Part shown: one piece after another, positions 44,940 to 53,276 of the stretch | Layout of the letters: every line of letters begins with the position of its first letter | How positions within the stretch are numbered: the first letter of the stretch is position 1 | Assembly (NCBI RefSeq): GCF_006542355.1 | Contig: NZ_CP038141.1 | Span: 2,074,001-2,138,000 of the forward strand | Direction of reading: 5' to 3' | DNA: 64,000 nucleotides | Source: Swingsia samuiensis | GTDB lineage: Bacteria; Pseudomonadota; Alphaproteobacteria; Acetobacterales; Acetobacteraceae | Program-made: the position numbers and the translations under genes | The notes under the pieces: generated by a model | Database searches by the model: none | The model's input: the letters and a program-made list of their open reading frames with translations, nothing else | Told to the model about the DNA's origin: nothing

Positions 44940-47161
44940 GATTTTATCTCCACAAAATTCGCTAAAATGCGTTTTATTCCGACATTATTAAAGTTCACTT
45001 CCAACCGATCACCGTCTGAAGAAATGACTAACCCCTCTCCAAATTTTTGATGAAAAACTGTCGCCCCAAGGGGAATATGAGCTGTTGTTTCTTTTATATC
45101 TGTAATTCTTTTGTAAGCAGGCTGTGAACGGTTAGAACGTGTACTGGTAAAAGTACCCGACGCAAACATGGACGGACTAAAAGAAGCTTGCCTCCGTTTT
45201 TCAACACTTTCTCCCCGCATATCTATATATTCTAACGGTATTTCATCAATAAATCGACTAGGGATCGAACTTTGCCAATTCGCATAAATGCGTCGGCTTG
45301 CCGCGTGTAAAATAACAGCCCGTTGGCGCGCACGTGTAAGACCAACATAAGCAAGGCGACGTTCTTCTTCTAACGCTCGATTACCACCTTCATCTAATGA
45401 CCGCTGGGATGGGAAAACTCCTTCCTCCCAACCAGGAAGAAAAACAGTATCAAACTCCAGTCCTTTTGCACCATGAAGCGTCATGAGATTAACTTTCTCA
45501 TCTGTTTCAGTTCTATCAATATCCATGACTAAAGCCACATGCTCTAAAAACCCTTCAAGCGTTGCAAAATCACCAATCGCCCGCATAAGCTCACGAATAT
45601 TTTCAAGACGCCCTGGCGCTTCGACAGATCGATCATCTCTCCACATTTGAAGATAACCTGATTCTTCCAAAAGCTGCTCACTTGCAACGACATGTCCTTC
45701 TGTATCCAGTGTTGCTTTCGCCTGAGTAAAATTAGCCATCAGATGAGATAAAGCTTTTTTTGATTTCCCTTTCAGACTGTCTGTAGAAAGCTGAATATTT
45801 ACAGCATCAACAAGAGAGCAGGGAAGGGTTTGAGCCTCTTTATGCAATTTCTGAAGAGCAACAGCACCGATCCCACGTTTAGGAACGTTAATGATACGCT
45901 CAAAGGCCAAATCATCTGATGGCTGAGATAAAACACGCATATAAGCGAGACAATCCCGAATTTCAGCTCTTTCGTAAAAACGCAAACCACCCACAACGCG
46001 ATAAGGGACCCCTAGCATTAACAGACGCTCTTCAAAAGGACGCGTCTGGAAGCCTGCACGCATCAAAATAGCAATCTCAGAGAGAGGATGCCCTGATTTC
46101 TGAAGGCGCTCTATAGCTCCACCGACAACGCGCGCTTCCTCATCTGAATCATGCACGCCTATAATCTGAACTTTCTCACCGTGAGCGTTCTTACGCCCAG
46201 AACGCAGGGTTTTTCCTAGTCGCCCTTCATTATGTGAAATTAAACCAGCCGCAGCTGCCAAAATTTGGTCCGTTGATCGATAATTTTCTTCAAGACGAAC
46301 AACTTTAGCCCCTGGGAAATCTTTCTCAAACCGCAATATGTTTTCGATTTCTGCTCCTCGCCAAGAATAGATGGACTGATCATCATCACCTACACAAGCA
46401 ATGTTTGAAATGCCATCATGACGCTTTGCGAGAAGCCTAAGCCACAAATATTGGATCGTATTCGTATCCTGATATTCATCGACTAATATATACCTAAAAA
46501 TTCTATGATACTGAGCCAGAACATCAGGCTTTGTTCTTAAAATTTCAACCACATGCAACATAAGATCCCCAAAGTCGCATGCATTTAAAGTCTGAAGACG
46601 TTCTTGATAGAGGCGGTAAATAGCTAGGGCATGGCCATTAGCAAAATCTGTATCTTCTACAGGCGTTACCCGATCAGGGGTTAATCCTCTATCTTTCCAT
46701 CGCTGAATAATTCCCAATAACTGATTGGGAGGCCACCGTTTTGTATCAATCTGAAACGGTTCCATCACTTGTTTTAAAAGACGGAGCTGATCGTCTGTGT
46801 CTAAGATATTAAATCCAGATGTTAACTGGACATACTCTGCATGACGCCGCAGCATGCGCGCACAAATGGCATGAAAAGTGCCCAGCCATAACCCTTCAAC
46901 AGGTTCACCTAAGATAGCACCAACCCGCTCCTTCATTTCTTTAGCCGCTTTATTCGTAAAAGTGACCGCTAAAATCTGACTTGGATATGCTTTGCCAGTT
47001 AGTAAAATATGGGCAAAACGTGTAGTTAACACACGCGTTTTGCCTGTTCCTGCACCAGCAAGAATCAACAAAGGCCCCTCTGTTGTTTCAATTGCACGCC
47101 GTTGCTCTGAATTTAATCGAGACAAATAGTCCGAAGAGGGGGTAAGAGAATTATGTTGCAC
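44936..47161 (-). CDS. uvrD: UvrD/PcrA-type superfamily 1 DNA helicase
   Basis: The 741-residue helicase unwinds DNA 3' to 5' in nucleotide-excision and mismatch repair. Motif I LILAGAGTGKTRVL (residues 32-45), motif Ia VTFTNKAAKEMKER, motif II YILVDEYQDTN, motif III GDDDQSIYSWRGAE and motif VI VGLTRARQRA are all present. The C-terminal ATVFHQKFGEGLVI segment is the Tudor-like domain of PcrA/UvrD that binds RNA polymerase. It diverges from the first radC-like gene with only 27 bases between starts. Confidence 0.96.
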   Translation of the reverse strand: MQHNSLTPSSDYLSRLNSEQRRAIETTEGPLLILAGAGTGKTRVLTTRFAHILLTGKAYPSQILAVTFTNKAAKEMKERVGAILGEPVEGLWLGTFHAICARMLRRHAEYVQLTSGFNILDTDDQLRLLKQVMEPFQIDTKRWPPNQLLGIIQRWKDRGLTPDRVTPVEDTDFANGHALAIYRLYQERLQTLNACDFGDLMLHVVEILRTKPDVLAQYHRIFRYILVDEYQDTNTIQYLWLRLLAKRHDGISNIACVGDDDQSIYSWRGAEIENILRFEKDFPGAKVVRLEENYRSTDQILAAAAGLISHNEGRLGKTLRSGRKNAHGEKVQIIGVHDSDEEARVVGGAIERLQKSGHPLSEIAILMRAGFQTRPFEERLLMLGVPYRVVGGLRFYERAEIRDCLAYMRVLSQPSDDLAFERIINVPKRGIGAVALQKLHKEAQTLPCSLVDAVNIQLSTDSLKGKSKKALSHLMANFTQAKATLDTEGHVVASEQLLEESGYLQMWRDDRSVEAPGRLENIRELMRAIGDFATLEGFLEHVALVMDIDRTETDEKVNLMTLHGAKGLEFDTVFLPGWEEGVFPSQRSLDEGGNRALEEERRLAYVGLTRARQRAVILHAASRRIYANWQSSIPSRFIDEIPLEYIDMRGESVEKRRQASFSPSMFASGTFTSTRSNRSQPAYKRITDIKETTAHIPLGATVFHQKFGEGLVISSDGDRLEVNFNNVGIKRILANFVEIKS

Positions 47162-47188
47162 GTATTTTATATAGAATGAGATTACCTG

Positions 47189-47890
47189 GTGGCCAACACA
47201 AATATAAAAGATTTAACGAGAGATTTCATAAAAGGAACTGGCCCTCAAGGGCACCGAAGCCGTATGCGCACACGAGTTATGACTGCCGGCGCTGAGAGCC
47301 TAGCTGATTATGAATTGTTAGAAATGCTTCTTTTTTTGAGTGTGCCGCGCAAAGACACTAAGCCCATGGCCAAAAAACTAATCAATTATTATGGAAGTTT
47401 AATCGATATTTTTCGTGCTCCAACAAAGGAACTGCAAGCGCTTGGTTTAAATAATGATATTATTCGAACTTTGCGCTTACCAGCTATTGCTGCAGAACGG
47501 CTTTCACTCGCAGAAAAAAGAGAAAAACCTGTTTTAGGAAATTGGGATGCTTTAACCGGATATTTGGATGTTTCTTTAAAAAATGCATCGCCTAATCAAT
47601 TTCGAATATTATATCTTGATAACCGCAATAAACTTTTATCTGATGAAGCTATAACAGAGTTTAATGATCACAAAACTCTCAATAAAACAATCGGAAAACA
47701 AGCTTTATCTCTGCATGCTTCCGCGATTATTGGGGTTTATTTCCAACCAAAAATCACTCTTCCGCAACTAGCGGATATAAGCCAACAGATAAAAACAGCA
47801 CTGAATTTTTTATCTATTACAACTCATGATTTTTTATACGCTCAAGATCCAAACCATTATAAAAGCTTTCAGCAAGAAAATATTTTATAA
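47189..47890 (+). CDS. RadC-like (UPF0758) protein lacking the JAMM metal ligands
   Basis: The 233-residue protein has the UPF0758 N-terminal helical domain (GHRSRMRTRVMTAGAESLADYELLEML onward, residues 21-47) and a degenerate MPN/JAB domain. Where RadC has H-x-H-P-S-G-D-P-x-P-S-x-x-D, this protein reads VYFQPKITLPQLADIS: both metal His are replaced (Tyr and Gln) while the Asp position is kept. It is therefore likely a non-catalytic paralogue. It starts with GTG and is followed twenty bases later by a complete RadC, suggesting the two act together. Role unknown. Confidence 0.8.
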   Translation: MANTNIKDLTRDFIKGTGPQGHRSRMRTRVMTAGAESLADYELLEMLLFLSVPRKDTKPMAKKLINYYGSLIDIFRAPTKELQALGLNNDIIRTLRLPAIAAERLSLAEKREKPVLGNWDALTGYLDVSLKNASPNQFRILYLDNRNKLLSDEAITEFNDHKTLNKTIGKQALSLHASAIIGVYFQPKITLPQLADISQQIKTALNFLSITTHDFLYAQDPNHYKSFQQENIL

Positions 47891-47910
47891 CTCTCATTAG
47901 AAATAAATAT

Positions 47911-48627
47911 ATGACTGATATTCATCTCAAACAAAATAAACTACAATCTTTTAAAGAGTTCATTGAGACACCAAACGTGAAAATTGATGATTTAATTTTG
48001 ACAGGTCGTGGGCGTTATTTAACTGATTTGGATATTCTTGCTTATATTATTTCCCTTTGCATAAAAGATAATGATCTTTCTTTTTTACTAGCCCAATCAC
48101 TTTTAGAAAAGTTCCACTCTTTCGCAATGGTTCTAATATCAAGAGGGGAGGATATAATGAGCATTAATGATATGAAACTCAGTATTATTCCCATGATCAA
48201 AGTATTACAAGAATTAGGCCTTCGGTATAACAAACAAAGAATGCCATCAAAAGATATCATCCGAAATGAAAAAGAACTTATTGAATATCTTAGTTCTCGT
48301 TTATCACGAGAAGTTATTGAACAATTTCGTATTTTATTCTTGGATGATGAAAAAAGCTTAATTTCTGATGAAGCTCAAGCACGAGGAACAATTAATCATA
48401 CTCCCGTTTATCCACGAGAAGTGGCGAGAAGGGCACTCGAGCTGAATGCAACATCACTTATTTTAGTGCACAACCACCCCAGCGGAGACCCCAGCCCATC
48501 TAAAGCTGATTTGGATATGACCAAGCATATTCAAATCACTTTAGAGACAATTGGCATTGAGTTATTTGATCACTTTATTATTGGCAATGGCGTTCATACT
48601 AGTTTTAAAAAAGAAGGTTTCTTATAA
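47911..48627 (+). CDS. radC: RadC family protein with intact JAMM motif
   Basis: The 238-residue protein has a UPF0758 helical N-terminal domain and an MPN domain with LVHNHPSGDPSPSKADLD: His187, His189 and Asp200 form the predicted zinc site with an upstream Glu. Despite the name, RadC proteins are not firmly linked to DNA repair in vivo. It follows a metal-ligand-free paralogue in the same direction; the shared RILYLDN/RILFLDD and LLSDEAI/LISDEAQ stretches show they arose by duplication. It converges with purK, overlapping its 3' end by a few bases. Confidence 0.87.
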   Translation: MTDIHLKQNKLQSFKEFIETPNVKIDDLILTGRGRYLTDLDILAYIISLCIKDNDLSFLLAQSLLEKFHSFAMVLISRGEDIMSINDMKLSIIPMIKVLQELGLRYNKQRMPSKDIIRNEKELIEYLSSRLSREVIEQFRILFLDDEKSLISDEAQARGTINHTPVYPREVARRALELNATSLILVHNHPSGDPSPSKADLDMTKHIQITLETIGIELFDHFIIGNGVHTSFKKEGFL

Positions 48628-49746
48628 AAGATCTGGGGACAACTGCGAAAGCCCTAATTCACCAGGGAGTGCCCCATACGGATAGATCGTATTAACGTGC
48701 CCCATCTTTCTTCTTGGACGCGCTTCTTTTTTCCCGTATAAATGAACCGAAACACCTTCTTTTTTAAGTAATGAAGGCACTTTTTCCATATCTTTGGGAC
48801 CAATCAAATTATGCATAATCGCATCTGAATGACGGCGCGCTGTTGGTAAAAAAATGCCCGTTACTGCTCGAATGTGCATTTCAAATTGATCGATCAGGCA
48901 AGCATCCATGGTCCAATGACCAGAATTATGAGGCCGTGGAGCAATTTCATTTACTAATAAGTCACCCTTCGCGTCCTGAAAAAATTCAACCCCCAATATG
49001 CCAACAAGATCAAAACGTGTTGCAATCTTCGTAGCAATATCTTGAGCTCTCTGTGCGATCTCGGGTGTAACAGGCGCGGGGGCTAATGTAATATCTAATA
49101 TTCCATCCCGATGCCTATTTTCAACAGCATCAAAACATCGAACGGTCCCGTCCACTCCACGCACAACCATAACACTTAACTCACGCTGAAAATCGATCTT
49201 TTTTTCAGCAATAAGTGGATAGGGTAAATCAGTTAACGCTCTTAACTCTTCAGCATTGTTAACGCGAAACTGTCCTTTCCCATCATAACCAAATCGTGTT
49301 GTTTTTAGAATAAGAGGAAATCCAATATCTTCCTCTAGTGCTAAAAGATTATGTGAAGAACTAACCTGTTTCCATGGAGCAACAGATACACCAATTCCCT
49401 CTAGTGACTGTTTCTCTAAAATACGATCTTGACTAATCTTCAAGACTTGCCCAGCCGGACGCACAGGCTTTAACCTCTCTAATAGCTCCAATCCTTGGGC
49501 ACTAATATTCTCAAATTCAAATGTAATAACATCACACAAAGATGCAAACTCTTCTAGTGCAGCCTCATCATCAAAAGAGCCAACCGTAACAGATGCAGAT
49601 ACTTCAATAGCTGGACTTGAAGGAGCTGGATTTAAAATATGTACTCGATATCCTAATTTCGCAGCAGCCATGGCAGACATACGCCCAAGCTGACCGCCAC
49701 CAATAATTCCAATAGTGCTACCAGGATAAAAAACTTGATTAGCCAT
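48622..49746 (-). CDS. purK: 5-(carboxyamino)imidazole ribonucleotide synthase
   Basis: PurK carboxylates AIR at N5 with ATP and bicarbonate. The 374-residue ATP-grasp protein has the N-terminal IGIIGGGQLGRMSAMAAAKLG loop, PLILKTTRFGYDGKGQ for ATP binding and EIAPRPHNSGHWTMDAC near residue 265. It completes, with PurE, the carboxylation step between the purL and purC reactions encoded at the start of the window. The start overlaps the purE stop by one base. Confidence 0.96.
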   Translation of the reverse strand: MANQVFYPGSTIGIIGGGQLGRMSAMAAAKLGYRVHILNPAPSSPAIEVSASVTVGSFDDEAALEEFASLCDVITFEFENISAQGLELLERLKPVRPAGQVLKISQDRILEKQSLEGIGVSVAPWKQVSSSHNLLALEEDIGFPLILKTTRFGYDGKGQFRVNNAEELRALTDLPYPLIAEKKIDFQRELSVMVVRGVDGTVRCFDAVENRHRDGILDITLAPAPVTPEIAQRAQDIATKIATRFDLVGILGVEFFQDAKGDLLVNEIAPRPHNSGHWTMDACLIDQFEMHIRAVTGIFLPTARRHSDAIMHNLIGPKDMEKVPSLLKKEGVSVHLYGKKEARPRRKMGHVNTIYPYGALPGELGLSQLSPDLL

Positions 49747-50279
49747 TATGCTTCTTCACTCGGTCTATCTGCAACAGAAGCAGTTTGAGCTGCTCTCCAA
49801 GCTTCTAAACGTGTTGCTAGTTCCTTGTCATGCAGTGATAAGATAGAACCTGCTAAAAGAGCTGCATTCTTAGCACCAGCTTTGCCTATTGCTAACGTCC
49901 CTACTGGTACACCACCGGGCATCTGCACAATTGATAAGAGGCTATCTTGGCCTTTCAATGTCCGACTTTCTACAGGAACCCCTAAAACAGGTAATGTTGT
50001 CCAAGCCGCACACATCCCCGGAAGATGGGCCGCACCGCCAGCACCTGCAATAATAACATTTAATCCACGCGAACGCGCTGTCCGAGCATACTCCGCCAAG
50101 CGATCTGGTGTTCTGTGAGCGGAAACAATACGTTTTTCATAAGGGATACCTAGTTCATCTAGGATATCACAAGCATGCTTCATGGTTTGCCAGTCAGACT
50201 GACTACCCATAATAACACCTACACGCACAACAAAATCAGATTGAATCACATCAGAAGAAGTGGATAAAGTTTTGTTCAT
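49746..50279 (-). CDS. purE: N5-carboxyaminoimidazole ribonucleotide mutase
   Basis: PurE moves the carboxyl group of N5-CAIR to C4. The 177-residue protein has the signatures [14 protein letters not shown] near residue 20, [10 protein letters not shown] near 53 with the catalytic His, [12 protein letters not shown] and [11 protein letters not shown] class I mutase is expected because purK is next to it. About fifteen extra residues precede the conserved core. It overlaps purK and the DUF465 gene by one base each. Confidence 0.96.
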   Translation of the reverse strand: MNKTLSTSSDVIQSDFVVRVGVIMGSQSDWQTMKHACDILDELGIPYEKRIVSAHRTPDRLAEYARTARSRGLNVIIAGAGGAAHLPGMCAAWTTLPVLGVPVESRTLKGQDSLLSIVQMPGGVPVGTLAIGKAGAKNAALLAGSILSLHDKELATRLEAWRAAQTASVADRPSEEA

Positions 50280-50479
50280 TAAGCTATGTCATCCGGAATA
50301 AGTTTTGTCTCGATTCGAGCAATCTCATCTTTCAACTGCAACTTCCTTTTTTTTAGTCGTTGCAATTGCAGCTGATTGATAGAATGGTTTGTTAAACGGC
50401 TAATTACCGTATCAAGATCACGATGCTCACTTCGTAACTCATGCAGACGTCTGAAGATAACATTATTATCAATCATCAT
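50279..50479 (-). CDS. YdcH family (DUF465) small helical protein
   Basis: The product of about 66 residues is a short two-helix coiled-coil protein: [21 protein letters not shown] and [16 protein letters not shown]. This charged heptad pattern, with the RxxHxxLD and KKxKLxLKDEI segments, is the DUF465 signature; function is not established. The start is the first of two adjacent ATGs (MMIDNN) after a GGGG stretch. It sits one base from purE. Confidence 0.85.
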   Translation of the reverse strand: MMIDNNVIFRRLHELRSEHRDLDTVISRLTNHSINQLQLQRLKKRKLQLKDEIARIETKLIPDDIA

Positions 50480-50592
50480 TAGCGCATGCCCCAAAATGCT
50501 AGAAAGACATTATGGAAGAATGCAAACAGATCATCAATATAATTCAATGATCTGCTCCAAGCTTCGAGATTTTTACAACGACTGTTTAATTA

Positions 50593-51168
50593 CTATGAGT
50601 TTTCTGCAACCACGAATGTACTCTCTGGTAAACTCTGCCCTTCACGAGCAAGTCTATCATTCGCCGCAGCAACAGCAGCATTTAAGTCAGTTTGTGTACA
50701 CAATCCCAAAATAACTGGATCACGTGGCTTTATGTTTGCACTATTCCAATGCTGCCGATCCCGGACCTTAATAATAGTATCTTTAGTCGTCCCTAATAGC
50801 TTAACAATTTGTACTTCTGTTAATTGTGGATACTGCCGCAAAATAAAAGCGATCGCGTCAGGACGATCATTCCTTTTAGCAACAGGTGTGTAACGAGCAC
50901 CCTTAGCACGTCGCTTAACCGGGCTAGGCGAGGGGGCTATCTTTAATTTTGCATTTGAATCAGCTTCACAACGCTTAATTTCAGCTTCAGAAAGCTGATG
51001 ATTCTTTACCGGATCATAGCCATTAATTCCTGCAGCAACTTCACCGTCGGCAATAGCTTGTACTTCCAGTGGATGCATTCCACAGAATTCTGCGATTTGA
51101 TTAAAAGTTAAGCCTGTTTTTTCAATCAACCAAACGGCTGTAGCTTTAGGCATTAGAGGCAGGGTCAT
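50593..51168 (-). CDS. DUF1013/TrcR-like cell-cycle transcriptional regulator
   Basis: The product of about 191 residues starts MTLPLMPKATAVWLIEKTGL, the invariant N-terminus of the alphaproteobacterial DUF1013 family, and continues FNQIAEFCGMHPLEVQAIADGE, a helix-turn-helix-like region. The tail RQYPQLTEVQIVKLLGTTK forms a second such region. The family includes TrcR, described in Rhodobacter as a cell-cycle-associated regulator. I trimmed a 33-residue upstream frame that has no family match. Confidence 0.85.
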   Translation of the reverse strand: MTLPLMPKATAVWLIEKTGLTFNQIAEFCGMHPLEVQAIADGEVAAGINGYDPVKNHQLSEAEIKRCEADSNAKLKIAPSPSPVKRRAKGARYTPVAKRNDRPDAIAFILRQYPQLTEVQIVKLLGTTKDTIIKVRDRQHWNSANIKPRDPVILGLCTQTDLNAAVAAANDRLAREGQSLPESTFVVAENS

Positions 51169-51393
51169 ATCAAATGCATTCCTTTGGGGGCGCAAAAGTG
51201 CCAACATACGCAGGCACCGATTGGCGTATCCAGAGAGGAAAATCCCACCGGGATATAATCGCAGCACCTGCTTGATGCTCGGCGATAATTAAATACGATA
51301 TGAGGCAGAGCTTCTTCAAGGTCAAGATTAGAAACACCAAAGCTGCATAAAAAGCAGCTTCAATGCTTAGTTTATATCTAATTATTCCCTTAA

Positions 51394-51855
51394 TTAGGCA
51401 GCTTGCTCGTTACTTGCTTGTCTTTGGCGATGTGACGCATCTGTTATAATAGGAATACGCCGAGGCTTTATCGCTTCAGGAAGGACTTGCTTCACAATAA
51501 TAGTTAGCAAACCATTTAAAAGCTCTGCTTTTTCTATTTCAATATGATCTGCCAAAACAAAACGACGCTCAAAAGCGCGTGTTGCTATCCCTCGATAGAG
51601 CCACTCACGTGCACGAGCAGCTTCCGTTATATTCCCACGAATAACGAGCGTGTTATTTTCCTGCAAAACCTCAACTTCATCTGGAGAAAAACCAGCTAAA
51701 GCCATCGTTAAAGCATACTCAGTTTCTGCAGTTTTTTCTATATTATATGGTGGATAACTAGGAATAGCCTGTGCATTTGCCGCTTTTCCTGCAACATGCG
51801 CAAGACGATCAAATCCAATAGCACTCCGAAAAAGAGGAGTAAAATCATACCCCAT
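51394..51855 (-). CDS. Small heat shock protein, Hsp20 (IbpA-like)
   Basis: The 153-residue protein has a short N-terminal region (YDFTPLFRSAIGFDRL), an alpha-crystallin domain starting PPYNIEKTAETEYALTMALAGF, and the conserved G-x-L motif in ELLNGLLTIIV, followed by a KPRRIPI tail with the I-x-I-type anchor. It is an ATP-independent holdase that keeps unfolding proteins soluble. The Shine-Dalgarno AAAGGAGGT is strong but lies inside a predicted hairpin, suggesting heat-controlled translation. Confidence 0.94.
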   Translation of the reverse strand: MGYDFTPLFRSAIGFDRLAHVAGKAANAQAIPSYPPYNIEKTAETEYALTMALAGFSPDEVEVLQENNTLVIRGNITEAARAREWLYRGIATRAFERRFVLADHIEIEKAELLNGLLTIIVKQVLPEAIKPRRIPIITDASHRQRQASNEQAA

Positions 51856-51861
51856 AAGATA

Positions 51862-51963
51862 CCTCCTTTAGGCAGGAATCATCTGTCTGGCTCCCAAATC
51901 TGGCGAACCCAATAAACAAAACTAAACACGACCCAAAGGCATCGTGTTATGTATTTACAGATG
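51862..51963 (-). promoter_or_regulatory. ROSE-like thermosensor candidate in the hsp20 leader
   Basis: On the minus strand CCUGCC can pair with GGAGG, covering the whole Shine-Dalgarno, with a UAAA loop and one bulged G opposite the SD. A bulged G next to an occluded SD is the mark of ROSE elements in alphaproteobacterial small heat-shock leaders. Further 5' an ACACGA/TCGTGT hairpin and a long-range CATCTGT/ACAGATG pairing enclose the region. The structure is hand-drawn. Confidence 0.45.
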
Positions 51964-51970
51964 ATTACTA

Positions 51971-52006
51971 CCCGATGTTTTTTCAAGAGTTTGAAAAAAC
52001 ATCGGG
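51971..52006 (-). terminator. Terminator after rpmE
   Basis: A perfect 16-bp stem (CCCGATGTTTTTTCAA with TTGAAAAAACATCGGG) around a 4-base loop starts nine bases beyond the rpmE stop. It has no separate U-tract, but the stem is long and contains an internal T-run. Confidence 0.7.
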
Positions 52007-52015
52007 AGGAGAAAA

Positions 52016-52243
52016 CTACTTCTTGCGGCTACCAATACCGGCAAAACGTTTATTAAATTTAGCCACCTGACCACCAGTATCAAGCATCCGTTGAACACCT
52101 GTCCATGCTGGATGAGATTTTGGATCAACGTCAAGACGCAACGTTGCGCCAGGCTTTCCGTACGTCGAACGGGTTTTAAATTCCGTTCCATCCGTCATAA
52201 CGACGGTAATTTCATGATATTCAGGATGAATTTCAGGCTTCAT
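52016..52243 (-). CDS. rpmE: 50S ribosomal protein bL31
   Basis: The 75-residue protein starts [19 protein letters not shown] and has THxKxHP-type [11 protein letters not shown] and a final FNKRFAGIG, the bL31 pattern. It lacks the four zinc cysteines, so it is the zinc-independent type usual in alphaproteobacteria. GGAG precedes the ATG; a 16-residue longer frame was rejected. Confidence 0.95.
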   Translation of the reverse strand: MKPEIHPEYHEITVVMTDGTEFKTRSTYGKPGATLRLDVDPKSHPAWTGVQRMLDTGGQVAKFNKRFAGIGSRKK

Positions 52244-52382
52244 GAATAGTTCTCCAAAAAGAAGGCTCCGATACCGACCGGAGCGAATCATTACGCGGGG
52301 TATAAAGGAATACCTTAAATGATGAAAGGCCTAGACCTTAAATTACAAAGTGTTTTTTATATTTTTATCACTCAACAAAAAA

Positions 52383-52407
52383 GAAACATTTTTACTTCAA
52401 ATTCGTT
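52383..52407 (+). promoter_or_regulatory. Possible EcfG-type promoter of mscL
   Basis: GAAAC and CGTT are separated by 16 bases, one mismatch from the GGAAC-N16/17-CGTT consensus of general stress promoters. It lies 31 bases before the mscL start. Confidence 0.3.
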
Positions 52408-52438
52408 TTAAAGACTTCTAATACGAAAGGGAAACGAG

Positions 52439-52894
52439 ATGAGCGGATCCAAACATACTCTTCACACCCCTACATGGGTTGGAGATTTCAAAAATTTCAT
52501 CATGCGTGGCAATGTTATTGACCTTGCCGTCGGTGTCGTTATCGGTGCAGCTTTTACGGCAATCGTAAACAGCGCGGTAAAAGATCTTATTACCCCACTC
52601 ATTGGACTTGTTACAGGCGGGGTTGATTTCTCAAATCTTTTTGTCACACTTAAAGGACCTCATCTTGCTACACTAGCTGAATCACAAAAAGCTGGTGCAG
52701 TCACTCTAAATGTGGGTATCTTCCTAAACGCCGTTATCCAGTTCTTAATTATTGCTTTCTTCATTTTCTGGGTCATTCGCTTAATCGGTAAATTACACCG
52801 CAAAGAAGAAGTCGTTGAAGCACCTCCAGCACCAACGAAAGAAGAAGTTCTTTTAACCGAGATCCGTGATCTGCTAGCAAGCAAACAGTCATAA
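52439..52894 (+). CDS. mscL: Large-conductance mechanosensitive channel
   Basis: MscL opens under membrane tension to release solutes during osmotic downshock. The 151-residue protein has the pore helix [20 protein letters not shown], a periplasmic loop starting [11 protein letters not shown], the second helix [15 protein letters not shown] and a C-terminal charged amphipathic helix ([13 protein letters not shown]). AGGGAAA lies before the ATG. Confidence 0.96.
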   Translation: MSGSKHTLHTPTWVGDFKNFIMRGNVIDLAVGVVIGAAFTAIVNSAVKDLITPLIGLVTGGVDFSNLFVTLKGPHLATLAESQKAGAVTLNVGIFLNAVIQFLIIAFFIFWVIRLIGKLHRKEEVVEAPPAPTKEEVLLTEIRDLLASKQS

Positions 52895-52916
52895 AAATTA
52901 TGAGGCTTCCTTTAAG

Positions 52917-53243
52917 ATGCGCAGTTCTAATAAGAAAACAATACCTGCACTCATCTTAATAGGAAGCTTTCTCTCAGGGTGTATTACTCACCCTCAACGT
53001 ACTGAAGGTGTACCACCTTCTCCAAATGCACGTTTATATACCTTCCTCATTGCACATGGGATGGTAAGAGGAGCCCTTATTACAGGGCGCATATCCCCTC
53101 AGAATATACAGAATGTCATTATCCTCGATCATGGTGCAGAACAGACTGCTCTTCAAGCAGCTCAAAAACAAACACCATCAGCCGTTAAAAAAGCAGATCT
53201 CAGTGTTGAGAAACTTTTAAATGTTATTTCAATCAATAAATAA
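52917..53243 (+). CDS. Small lipoprotein of unknown function
   Basis: The 108-residue product has a lipoprotein signal (FLSGC, Cys22) after a basic start, then a short Pro-rich linker and two helical stretches (LYTFLIAHGMVRGALITGR and ILDHGAEQTALQAAQKQ). It lies 22 bases after mscL and ahead of a shared terminator, so it is probably co-expressed. I recognise no domain. Confidence 0.65.
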   Translation: MRSSNKKTIPALILIGSFLSGCITHPQRTEGVPPSPNARLYTFLIAHGMVRGALITGRISPQNIQNVIILDHGAEQTALQAAQKQTPSAVKKADLSVEKLLNVISINK

Positions 53244-53246
53244 AAA

Positions 53247-53274
53247 ACCCGCCTAAAAGACGGGTCTTTCTTTA
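53247..53274 (+). terminator. Terminator after the mscL-lipoprotein unit
   Basis: A short stem (ACCCG with CGGGT, extendable by one further pair past a mismatch) is followed by a pyrimidine-rich CTTTCTTT tail. Confidence 0.6.
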
Positions 53275-53276
53275 TG

